From: a virus
DNA: 33,498 bases
Direction: 5' to 3' (one strand)
Virus record (IMG/VR): IMGVR_UViG_3300047481_002637
Span: 1-33,498 of that record
Below, piece by piece: positions 13,367-20,107 of the stretch. Each line of letters starts with the position of its first letter. Position 1 is the stretch's first letter. The notes beneath the pieces are model-generated. The model saw nothing but the letters and a program-made list of their open reading frames with translations, was not told the DNA's origin and made no database searches. A program made the translations under genes and the position numbers.

Positions 13367-14243
13367 GGTCGGCCTTTCTGCCTTGAGCCTGTAGCTGAGC
13401 CTGGGCGGCAAAATGCGTGTGCGGATTCTTGAACTGCACCATCTGCCGGTTCACATCGTTGGCGGCCAAGCGTTCCCAGGGATCCTGTTCGCCGGTAAAG
13501 ATACGATCAAAGAACGTCATGTCATAGCCCAGCTCAGATTCCAAGTAATCACGGATCACATAGGCATCTCTGTGTCGCTTGTCCATCTGTGCCAAGCTGT
13601 GGAAATCCCGGGGATCTCGAGGATTGCCCTCCAACATGGGGCGGTTGCGGAATGTCTCATCGTCGTTGTTGCCGGTGAGATCATGACGATCGTGCAAGAC
13701 ATCAACGGGTATACGCTGCCAAATATCCAGCATGTAGGCCTGTTGGCTGAGCCAAGCATCTGAGATCTGATGCGGACTGAGATAGCCCAAGAGATCCAAC
13801 CAAGCTCGGGGCACGATGGGAAAGATCGAGTAAGGATGATCGCGATGGGTGTGGAAGGCCAAGAGCCGGAACTTGCCGTCCCACTTCATGATCTCTGTGT
13901 CCCAGCCCTGTGTTTCCATCACAGCATCATCGTTCCAGAACACCAGCCACCGAGCATCACTCTTGCGAGCCAACTCATTCACATACTCGTTGAGCCGGAT
14001 GTAGCCCAAGGGTTGGAATGTGAGTGCGCGATACTGCACCTGTTTTTCATCCAGCCACGGTCGGAGCTCGGTCATGAAGGCCTTTGTGCCAACATCGTCG
14101 TCGTTGTCGAATCCAAACATCAGCTGCACTTTGCCGGGATCGTCGGCCAGTTCGATGAGGCTGCGGATGCTGCGTTCCAGCATTTCACTGCGCCCACGGG
14201 TGGGCAACAGTATAGCGATATCATAGCGTGGTTGTTGGTCCAT
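13350..14243 (-). CDS. Family 2-type glycosyltransferase
   Basis: This 297-residue GT-A protein begins PRYDIAILLPTRGRSEMLERSI, the standard nucleotide-binding start of family 2. A DDDDVGT segment follows, and WLVFWNDDAVME is the DxD-type metal site. GW(D) and a His-rich second half complete the fold. It is cytoplasmic, with no membrane helix. The ATG at 14243 follows the queD stop by two bases and has AAGAG upstream; an earlier in-frame start would overlap queD. Acceptor unknown. Neighbouring methyltransferase and SGNH genes suggest a glycan pathway. Confidence 0.75.
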   Translation of the reverse strand: MDQQPRYDIAILLPTRGRSEMLERSIRSLIELADDPGKVQLMFGFDNDDDVGTKAFMTELRPWLDEKQVQYRALTFQPLGYIRLNEYVNELARKSDARWLVFWNDDAVMETQGWDTEIMKWDGKFRLLAFHTHRDHPYSIFPIVPRAWLDLLGYLSPHQISDAWLSQQAYMLDIWQRIPVDVLHDRHDLTGNNDDETFRNRPMLEGNPRDPRDFHSLAQMDKRHRDAYVIRDYLESELGYDMTFFDRIFTGEQDPWERLAANDVNRQMVQFKNPHTHFAAQAQLQAQGRKADHESNA

Positions 14244-14245
14244 GT

Positions 14246-14752
14246 TTACTCTTGAAAAAGATCTTCGTTCCATTCACGATGGCCTTCACGGAAGGCCATG
14301 TTTGCCTGGGTTTCTCTCACTTCTACACGATAGCACCATAGCCGCTCAGCTTCACCCGGTCCCCACATGTCGGGGATGTAAACTCCATTCACATATTTGT
14401 AGAGCATGTCAGCCAAACCTTCGCAGCCCAATCGGGGCAGGATGGTCAGTTTGGCTAGATTCTTTTCCTGCAAGAGCTGGAATGTCTCCAGTTCGGGATC
14501 ATCCTGTGCCACCAGCAAGGTGTGGTCAAACTGGTCTTCCAGTGTTTTCTTGAGTTCTTTGAGGCCGCCATAGTCAGCGGCCCAGTTCCTTACATCAAGA
14601 TCATCAGTGCCGAATGTGAACTTCATAGAGAAACTGTAGCCATGTATGAGGTTGCAATGGCTGTCCGCACGCCACTGGCGATAGGCACAGGGGAAGGCGT
14701 CGTGATACTCTTTGGTTGATGTGTACCGATAGATACGTGGTTGATTTGCCAT
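14246..14752 (-). CDS. queD: 6-carboxy-tetrahydropterin synthase (QueD family)
   Basis: This 168-residue QueD/PTPS-family protein would convert dihydroneopterin triphosphate, the FolE product, to 6-carboxy-tetrahydropterin. SHCNLIHGYSFSMKFTF (31-47) holds the catalytic Cys33 and zinc His37. NWAADYGGLKELK and FDHTLLV match the family, as does a GCEGLADMLYKYV helix. Two usual zinc-ligand positions look altered: Tyr24 in FPCAYRQW where I expect His, and HGY instead of HGH. The latter seems common in a marine/alphaproteobacterial subfamily; Tyr24 may be peculiar. The start has AGGAG and a nearby CTATAAATT late-type motif, so it may begin its own transcript. Confidence 0.82.
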   Translation of the reverse strand: MANQPRIYRYTSTKEYHDAFPCAYRQWRADSHCNLIHGYSFSMKFTFGTDDLDVRNWAADYGGLKELKKTLEDQFDHTLLVAQDDPELETFQLLQEKNLAKLTILPRLGCEGLADMLYKYVNGVYIPDMWGPGEAERLWCYRVEVRETQANMAFREGHREWNEDLFQE

Positions 14753-14791
14753 CTCTAGTCTCCTGTTGTGAGCAAGTTTGATGACACGCAG

Positions 14792-14799
14792 AATTTATA
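14792..14799 (-). promoter_or_regulatory. Late-promoter-like octamer before queD
   Basis: TATAAATT on the minus strand is one base off the T4 late promoter TATAAATA. It lies in the 83-base gap between the HIT gene and queD, about 40 bases before the queD ATG and upstream of AGGAGAC. Late control of a modification gene would be unexpected, so this could also be chance. Confidence 0.35.
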
Positions 14800-14835
14800 G
14801 AGCGGGATGAGCGTCATTGGAAGGCCGCTGGAACA

Positions 14836-15243
14836 TTACTTAGTGTCTGGCGGTTTGTAGCTGCTTTTCTTGTAGTTGGCCTGACCGGGGATCACCGCAC
14901 GTACACCGCCCACTGCATCTGCACAATCACCGGTGCGTCTTGGGATGAGATGCACATGTGGATACAACACCGTCTGGCCAGCAGCAGTGCCGCAGTTCAT
15001 GCCCACATTGTAGGCCTCCCATTCACCTTGCACTGCTTTGGCGTGACCAATATCAAAGGCTGCTTTGAAAGCATCATGGATGGTGACATTGTTGTTCCAA
15101 CGAGGAACACACAAGAGATGGCCTGCAGTCACTGGATAACCATCAGCAAACACTGCCACGTTGTCGGTGCTAAGCCTTGGATCTTCATCCTGCCAGGGCG
15201 CTGCTCCGGCAGCCTGTGCGGCTTGTAGATTTTCATATTTCAT
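14836..15243 (-). CDS. HIT-family hydrolase or transferase
   Basis: This 135-residue HIT-fold protein has VAGHLLCVPR-like strands (TAGHLLCVPRWNN), NCGTAAGQTVLYPHVHLIPRR (84-103) with the triad region, and GGVRAVIPGQANY near the end. The canonical H-x-H-x-H appears as Tyr94-x-His96-x-His98; the nucleophile-type middle and last His remain, the first is replaced. HIT proteins cleave or transfer nucleotides from NMP-linked substrates such as Ap4A or AMP-amides. It lies between folE and queD with a 4-base overlap to folE, which suggests a link to the deazaguanine precursor pathway, though the reaction is unknown. Confidence 0.85.
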   Translation of the reverse strand: MKYENLQAAQAAGAAPWQDEDPRLSTDNVAVFADGYPVTAGHLLCVPRWNNNVTIHDAFKAAFDIGHAKAVQGEWEAYNVGMNCGTAAGQTVLYPHVHLIPRRTGDCADAVGGVRAVIPGQANYKKSSYKPPDTK

Positions 15244-15938
15244 CTTGGTGCAAAGTCCTGTTGTAGTTTGATGTTGTCAATGAACTCTTTCTTCACTGCT
15301 GGATCAGTTTTGAAAGCGCCGTGCAACACTGTGGTCTGGGTGAGGCTGGAATGTGCCATAATGCCACGATTCTCACAGCAGCCATGTGTGGCTTGGATGT
15401 ACACGCCTACATCGGCACTGTCGGTGACCTTCATGATCTCCCGCGCGATATCATTACAGAGTTCTTCTTGTAGCGTTCCGCGCCGACTGCACCACTGGGC
15501 GATCCGGGTATATTTGGAAAGGCCAATGAGCTTTTCAGCAGCAAGGATGCCGATATAAGCCACACCCACAACAGGTTGATGATGATGGCTACACATGCTG
15601 CGTATCTCACTGCGCACAACCAACATACCTTCATATCTGTCTTTGGAGTCATTGGGAAAAGCCGTGCAATCGGGTGCAGGATCATAGCGCCCAGCCATGA
15701 TTTCGTTGAAGTACATCTTGGCCAGCCTGCGAGCTGTGCCTCGGCTGTTGGGATCGGTGTGGCGGTCAATGAGGAGACGGTCTAGCACCAGTTCAAAGGC
15801 TTCAGTGGCTTCGTTGATGAGATGTTCTCTATCCGAGGGAGCGATGTATTCCGAAATATTGTCTCCAGCCCAGAATCTTTTATTGCCCTCTCGCATGCGT
15901 TTGCGAAGGACGTCACTTAGGTATTTCCCATTTTCCAT
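15240..15938 (-). CDS. folE: GTP cyclohydrolase I
   Basis: This 232-residue protein catalyses GTP to 7,8-dihydroneopterin triphosphate, the first step toward 7-deazaguanines. RGTARRLAKMYFNEIM precedes the active-site block MCSHHHQPVVGVAYIGIL. Then come KLIGLSKYTRIAQWCSRRGTLQEEL and VYIQATHGCCENRG. Zinc ligands are the Cys and His of CSHHH and the Cys after the H in HGCC, as in bacterial FolE. Length is near the family norm. It is first in its transcript: a near-perfect sigma70 promoter lies just upstream, a 5' hairpin sits in the leader, and GGAG is 8 bases before the ATG. The next gene (HIT) overlaps by 4 bases. Confidence 0.93.
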   Translation of the reverse strand: MENGKYLSDVLRKRMREGNKRFWAGDNISEYIAPSDREHLINEATEAFELVLDRLLIDRHTDPNSRGTARRLAKMYFNEIMAGRYDPAPDCTAFPNDSKDRYEGMLVVRSEIRSMCSHHHQPVVGVAYIGILAAEKLIGLSKYTRIAQWCSRRGTLQEELCNDIAREIMKVTDSADVGVYIQATHGCCENRGIMAHSSLTQTTVLHGAFKTDPAVKKEFIDNIKLQQDFAPR

Positions 15939-15978
15939 TAAATTTTCTCCGAGTTAAAGACGTGGATGTCTTTGTGTT

Positions 15979-16007
15979 AGTATAGATGATATTTAGGTCG
16001 CGGTCAA
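15979..16007 (-). promoter_or_regulatory. Sigma70-type promoter of folE
   Basis: TTGACC at 16007-16002, a 17-base spacer and TATACT at 15984-15979 form a strong sigma70-type promoter reading into folE. The start is expected near 15972, giving a leader of about 34 bases. That leader begins with a 6-base-pair hairpin (AAAGAC/GTCTTT, 15973-15956). The spacer also contains CTAAATA (15996-15990). Confidence 0.8.
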
Positions 16008-16012
16008 CGATT

Positions 16013-17143
16013 TCACACATTTTCCCACACGTATGGCCCCGATTTAGGTACCGCAAAGTCTAGATAGGTCTGTATCTTTTGCAGATCACTGCGATCCTTG
16101 AGACTACAAGCTTCGTTGGCAAAATGCAACTCCACACCTTGGTCCAAGGCCAATTCCAAGAGTTCGTTGCGACGAACAACATCGTCGGTGAGACTGTACA
16201 TGCTGCTCAGTACAATGCCATCCAATTTGAGCCGGATGTAGTGCTCCAGTCCGGGCTGCCAATCCATGTGCTCGTTTTCAAACTCATAGCTGGAATAAGA
16301 AATACGATGTCGACTGCAATACTGATCAATCACGCTGCGCTGCATGGGCAAAGGTATGTGTTTGGAGAATCTGGAGTTCCATCCTGAATAGGATATTAAA
16401 TGCCGCCCTGTGTAGTCCATGACATCGGCCACTTCGTGGTCGCCGGGCAGGCGCATGAACCCACCTGGCAGTCTTCGACCGTACTCTTCGCCTTCGAGCA
16501 GCAGGCGCATGTCAAGGCTGACTCTGGTATACCCTTCTTGATTTTCCACGTTGCCGTGCAGGTGTTCTTGGAAAAACAAATGGCTCTGCCCCGGCTTGAG
16601 ATTTACCGGCCAGGCATGGCGCAGACATTCTTCTTCGAATCTTTCGAGACTCCATCGTTCGGCCAGTACTCGTTGCGTCAATTCTCGACTGCGATCCAGG
16701 TCCAAGATCCACATGGTGTTGGTGTCTCGAGCTTCGGTGAATGGAGTCCAGATGGTCCTGCAGCCACGCCCATTGCCCACAAAGATGCCCTGATGGAAAG
16801 CCAGCCTACGACCCATGCGTGATTGATTGGGTACCACCACGCGCAGAGTGCCTTGACGTTGTACCATGTAACGGCGTCCGGCCACACGATCTCGTGCGAT
16901 ATAGTCAGCGAACTGGTCGAATCGCTGCATGAAATCTCGTCTGGTACATGCGTTTTGCACATGATTGGCCACAGCGACGAGTTCTTCGGCACTGAGCACT
17001 TGGTGCATGGTTTCTAGTTCTCGCACCCGTGGAGCCACTTCTTGTATCACACTCAAGGCCCAACTGGGCCAATCGTAGAGGTCAAGATCGTAGTTGGCCG
17101 TTTTATTATCCCAATGCAGTTGCGTGTCAGAAAGTTGAGTCAT
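16013..17143 (-). CDS. Fusion: 2OG-Fe(II)-oxygenase-like domain plus sporadic carbohydrate cluster (LIC12192-like) domain
   Basis: This 376-residue protein appears to join two normally separate partners. Residues about 85-215 resemble the sporadic-carbohydrate-cluster 2OG-Fe(II) oxygenases: AFHQGIFVGNGRGCRTIW (115-132), SHLFFQEHLHGN (187-198) and GYTRVSLD (204-211). His196 and Arg207 look like the distal iron ligand and 2-oxoglutarate anchor. The proximal HxD appears as His117-Gln-Gly119. Residues about 247-345 match the LIC12192-type protein: a KHIPLPMQRSVIDQYC start, LDGIVLSSMYSL, and GVELHFANE. The N-terminal 80 residues are helical. The start at 17143 overlaps the previous stop as ATGA with AGGA upstream. 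It lies at the end of the sugar cassette. Confidence 0.6.
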   Translation of the reverse strand: MTQLSDTQLHWDNKTANYDLDLYDWPSWALSVIQEVAPRVRELETMHQVLSAEELVAVANHVQNACTRRDFMQRFDQFADYIARDRVAGRRYMVQRQGTLRVVVPNQSRMGRRLAFHQGIFVGNGRGCRTIWTPFTEARDTNTMWILDLDRSRELTQRVLAERWSLERFEEECLRHAWPVNLKPGQSHLFFQEHLHGNVENQEGYTRVSLDMRLLLEGEEYGRRLPGGFMRLPGDHEVADVMDYTGRHLISYSGWNSRFSKHIPLPMQRSVIDQYCSRHRISYSSYEFENEHMDWQPGLEHYIRLKLDGIVLSSMYSLTDDVVRRNELLELALDQGVELHFANEACSLKDRSDLQKIQTYLDFAVPKSGPYVWENV

Positions 17144-17637
17144 CGTAGGATTCCTGTGATTTGTAAAGTATATCGATCTGTGTGCCCGAGGTTGGCCGCA
17201 AGATGTGGAGTGTGTCCAGTCCATGCGGCCCAATCTCCCTGATGCCAATGCGCCAACAAGGTGTGATCTATTTGCAGGAGATGACCGGGCTGCCAGTCCT
17301 GTAAAAAAACAATGACCCGGGTCAATGATTCAATGGGAGCCGGATGACGAGTGCGATAACTGCCGTAGCGATCGCAATGGGACGGCAGTATATCGCCGGC
17401 TCGGAGCCGGTTTACTGCAAATTCCATTTCAGTCAGCCAGGAAAATTCTTGCACCAACCACGGCTCAAAGTCGGCGCCAAGCCCTATGTGGATGCCAGCG
17501 TTGACATTGTTGTGATATCGTTCTGCATCTTGCGCATCTACTAGATCAAAACCGCTGTATTGATTTTTGTGTTCGGGGTAGCTCAGGTCCAAGAACCAAT
17601 CGCCACACCGGGAGAGATCAATGTGTCCTTGCCGCAT
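17140..17637 (-). CDS. 2OG-Fe(II) oxygenase-like protein
   Basis: This 165-residue cupin-type protein has a strand AVNRLRAGDILPSHCDRYG with His87-x-Asp89 as the proximal iron pair. TRVIVFLQDWQPGHLLQID follows as the sheet. WTGHTPHLAANLGHTDRYTLQITG offers His145 (or His142) as distal ligand and Arg155 to bind 2-oxoglutarate. That is the order expected of Fe(II)/2OG hydroxylases. Marine phages and SAR11-type bacteria carry similar small oxygenases. It overlaps the SDR gene by 20 bases and the fusion gene by 4, so it probably acts in the same sugar pathway. Substrate unknown. Confidence 0.75.
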   Translation of the reverse strand: MRQGHIDLSRCGDWFLDLSYPEHKNQYSGFDLVDAQDAERYHNNVNAGIHIGLGADFEPWLVQEFSWLTEMEFAVNRLRAGDILPSHCDRYGSYRTRHPAPIESLTRVIVFLQDWQPGHLLQIDHTLLAHWHQGDWAAWTGHTPHLAANLGHTDRYTLQITGILR

Positions 17638-18550
17638 CTATCTTGCCTTGCCAATGCTCGATGGTAAGATCCAGTCCCCGACTTCTAGTGGTACTGGGGC
17701 TCCAGCCCAGGCTTTGAGTGATAAGTCGATGGTTGGAATTGAGCCAGTAAATTTCACCGTGGCGTTTGGGTTTGCTGTCCCAGATCACTTGACCCCGCCA
17801 TCCGATCTTGTCTGCGATCATGGCCACATGATCGTTGATGCTGACAGGATCATCGGGACCCATGGTAAACACCTGGCCTTGACAGCAACGGTCAGGATTG
17901 GTGATCACAGCAGTCCAGGCATCCAGCATGTCCTCGATGTAGATGAAATTGCGATAAGGTCTTTGATAGCCCATGTAACAGTGTTCAGGATCGCGCAGCA
18001 TTTGTGTGATGGCCTGTTCAGTGACAAAAAAATCATTGTCTAAGCGTCCGTAGCCATTGGTTTGCCGCAGCGCAGTCCAGGGAAAATCTCTGGCCCGATG
18101 CATGTACTCAAGGTAGTGTTCTACAGCAAGTTTGGCCACTGCATAGGGTGCATTGGGATTGGGCTTGGTGGTTTCATCAAAGGCCACAGGGGTGTCAGTG
18201 CGTCCGTGCAGCCTTATCTCGTCGCTGATGGGTTGCCAACCGTATACTTCCATGGTGGATGCAAATACAAAGTTGCGTAGCCGTGGGAGTTTACTGGCAG
18301 CTTCGATCAAGTTCACACTGCCCACATAGTTCACTTGGCTGAATGAAACCTGTTCGTAGAAACTCTTTTCCACCTCAGTGCGAGCAGCAAGATGCACGAT
18401 CACATCGGGGTCAGCAGCAAGAACTTCTTGCTCTACGGCTGCGAAATCCAAGAGATCGCTCTGCATGCAATGTATGTGATAATGCGGCTGTAATCTGCGC
18501 TGCAGATGCGATCCAATAAAGCCTGAACTACCAGTCAAAAATATTTTCAT
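17618..18550 (-). CDS. NAD(P)-dependent sugar epimerase/dehydratase (extended SDR)
   Basis: This 310-residue extended SDR starts MKIFLTGSSGFIGSHL with the GxxGxxG nucleotide site. VIVHLAARTEVEKS follows, then FASTMEVYG with the catalytic Ser/Thr and PYAVAKLAVEHYLEY with the YxxxK pair. RNFIYIEDMLDAW and GQVFTMGPDDPVSINDHV are typical of the NDP-sugar-binding half. Best described as an NDP-sugar epimerase/dehydratase of the RfbB/WcaG-like group; the exact reaction is not readable. It follows the aminotransferase after a 7-base gap. Confidence 0.85.
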   Translation of the reverse strand: MKIFLTGSSGFIGSHLQRRLQPHYHIHCMQSDLLDFAAVEQEVLAADPDVIVHLAARTEVEKSFYEQVSFSQVNYVGSVNLIEAASKLPRLRNFVFASTMEVYGWQPISDEIRLHGRTDTPVAFDETTKPNPNAPYAVAKLAVEHYLEYMHRARDFPWTALRQTNGYGRLDNDFFVTEQAITQMLRDPEHCYMGYQRPYRNFIYIEDMLDAWTAVITNPDRCCQGQVFTMGPDDPVSINDHVAMIADKIGWRGQVIWDSKPKRHGEIYWLNSNHRLITQSLGWSPSTTRSRGLDLTIEHWQGKIDAARTH

Positions 18551-18557
18551 CTGGTAT

Positions 18558-19157
18558 TTAACTTGGACTATTTTGGATCAGGATTTTCCGGCAATCTGGA
18601 TAGGCAACGAATACCGGTTCATGCTGCACCTGAGGCAATAGTTCTAGGCCCAGTGCCACGGATTCTAGGGTGGGAAAGTAATGGAACCCCATAGACATGG
18701 TGGTTTGATTGACCCAGGGATGTATGCGCAGATCTCTACCGTCACTGCGCATGCAGCTCAGGGCTCGATAAGCATCGGCATCATCCAACAGTATGGCTCC
18801 TACTTTGCCCAGAGTCAGAGGTTTTCCGTTGCCAAAGCTGAGACACTGCATCTGCCCAGCTCGATACATGCCTCGTTCTAGCCTGCGTGCCGAGTCCCAG
18901 ATACGGGTGCCGATGAACTGGTACTCACCGATCCAGCGTTGCCACTCGTGATCCAGGTATTGATAGTCTATGCCCAAGATGTGCATGACCTGTGGGATAC
19001 TGACGTAGGTAAACGGTGTGAATTTACACCGTTTGACGCCATCGTAGCGCATGCATAGTTCTACGGCATGGCTGCATCCGTCAGTGACCACTGCATAAGG
19101 AGCCCCGGTGTAATTGGCCAAAGCAGCTTCAAACTCAAACAGTACATCATAGTTCAT
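18558..19157 (-). CDS. Compact DegT/DnrJ/EryC1-type aminotransferase
   Basis: This 199-residue protein has the large-domain landmarks of DegT-type sugar aminotransferases. YTGAPYAVVTDGCSHAVEL is the cofactor phosphate region. RIWDSARRLERG supplies the Asp that contacts the PLP ring. CLSFGNGKPLTLGKVGAIL contains the PLP lysine. A MGFHYFPTLESVALGLEL helix then closes the domain, and the roughly 150-residue C-terminal small domain of full-length members is absent. It may be a minimal phage form, or need a partner. ATG at 19157 overlaps the galE-like stop as ATGA. The product would be an amino sugar nucleotide. Confidence 0.75.
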   Translation of the reverse strand: MNYDVLFEFEAALANYTGAPYAVVTDGCSHAVELCMRYDGVKRCKFTPFTYVSIPQVMHILGIDYQYLDHEWQRWIGEYQFIGTRIWDSARRLERGMYRAGQMQCLSFGNGKPLTLGKVGAILLDDADAYRALSCMRSDGRDLRIHPWVNQTTMSMGFHYFPTLESVALGLELLPQVQHEPVFVAYPDCRKILIQNSPS

Positions 19158-20107
19158 CGTGTATACCATTGCCAAGCATGGCGGATCATGTCATCCAGCT
19201 CGTAGTTGGCTTGCCATTCAGTGATGGCAGCGAACTTGGCGGGACTGGCAGTGAGGCGTGCAGGATCACCGGGCCTTGGATCTGCGATCGTGGTCTTGAG
19301 AACTTTTCCTGTGATGCGTTCGGCAGCAGCCATGATCTGCCGATTGCTGTGACCTTGATTGGTGCCGAGATTGTACACACCCGACGGCAATGCTTCGTCT
19401 CCGATGCTGAGTATGTGAGCTCGAGCTATGTCCATCACATGCACATAATCTCTCACGCAGGTGCCATCTTCGGTGTCAAAGCTCACACCGTTGAGCTGGA
19501 ATTCTTGATCGTCTCTGATACTTTCCAGAATCCTAGCCATGATGTGTGTGGCACCGGGTTCTTGTCCATGCCGTCCGCGAGCATCGGCACCGCAGGCATT
19601 GAAGTAGCGCAGGGCCACGTAGCGCATGCCATAGGCCTTATGATAGCAGTGCATGATGCGCTCGATCATGAGTTTGCTTTCGCCATAGGGCGAAATCGGA
19701 GCACATGCATCAGTTTCTTTGCAGGGCTGGCTCACAGGTTCACCATAGCAGGCCGCGCTGCTGCTGAAGATCCAGTCCATGTGGGGGAATGGTTTCCGCA
19801 GCGTGTCCATGAGTTTGAGAGTTTTGGCAGTGTTGTTGTTGAAGTAGGCCGCTGGATCTCTGAGACTGGGACCTACCAAACTTGTGCCTGCACAATGCAC
19901 AATGGCATCGGGAGTGAATTCAATCATGGCCCTGAGTGCAGGTGATTCGGCAAAATCTCCACGCACGAATCTCGTACTGTCATGAATCAGTCCAGGATGC
20001 AAGGCTCGAGTGTCTATGGCCAGAGTGGGCCAGCCCAGATCCTGCAGCATCAACAAGGTCTGGCCACCGATGTAGCCAGCTGCTCCAGTGACTATGACTC
20101 GCTTCAT
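19154..20107 (-). CDS. galE: UDP-glucose 4-epimerase-like protein
   Basis: This 317-residue protein follows the GalE pattern throughout. KRVIVTGAAGYIGGQ is the NAD site. Then come DAIVHCAGTSLVGPSLRDP, IFSSSAACYGEP and PYGESKLMIERI with the YxxxK pair. RYFNACGAD and HIMARILE bind UDP-sugar, and DTEDGTCVRDYVHVMDIARAH and GVYNLGTNQGHS close it. It interconverts UDP-sugars at C4. ATG at 20107 overlaps the upstream glycosyltransferase stop as ATGA; a longer start lies inside that gene and is rejected. Slightly shorter than cellular GalE. It would supply galactose-type donors to the cassette. Confidence 0.85.
   Translation of the reverse strand: MKRVIVTGAAGYIGGQTLLMLQDLGWPTLAIDTRALHPGLIHDSTRFVRGDFAESPALRAMIEFTPDAIVHCAGTSLVGPSLRDPAAYFNNNTAKTLKLMDTLRKPFPHMDWIFSSSAACYGEPVSQPCKETDACAPISPYGESKLMIERIMHCYHKAYGMRYVALRYFNACGADARGRHGQEPGATHIMARILESIRDDQEFQLNGVSFDTEDGTCVRDYVHVMDIARAHILSIGDEALPSGVYNLGTNQGHSNRQIMAAAERITGKVLKTTIADPRPGDPARLTASPAKFAAITEWQANYELDDMIRHAWQWYTR

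Noticed and set aside
19169-19945. 258-residue plus-strand open frame opposite the GalE-like gene
   Set aside because: The minus-strand protein matches GalE throughout; the plus frame is an antisense shadow caused by codon bias.
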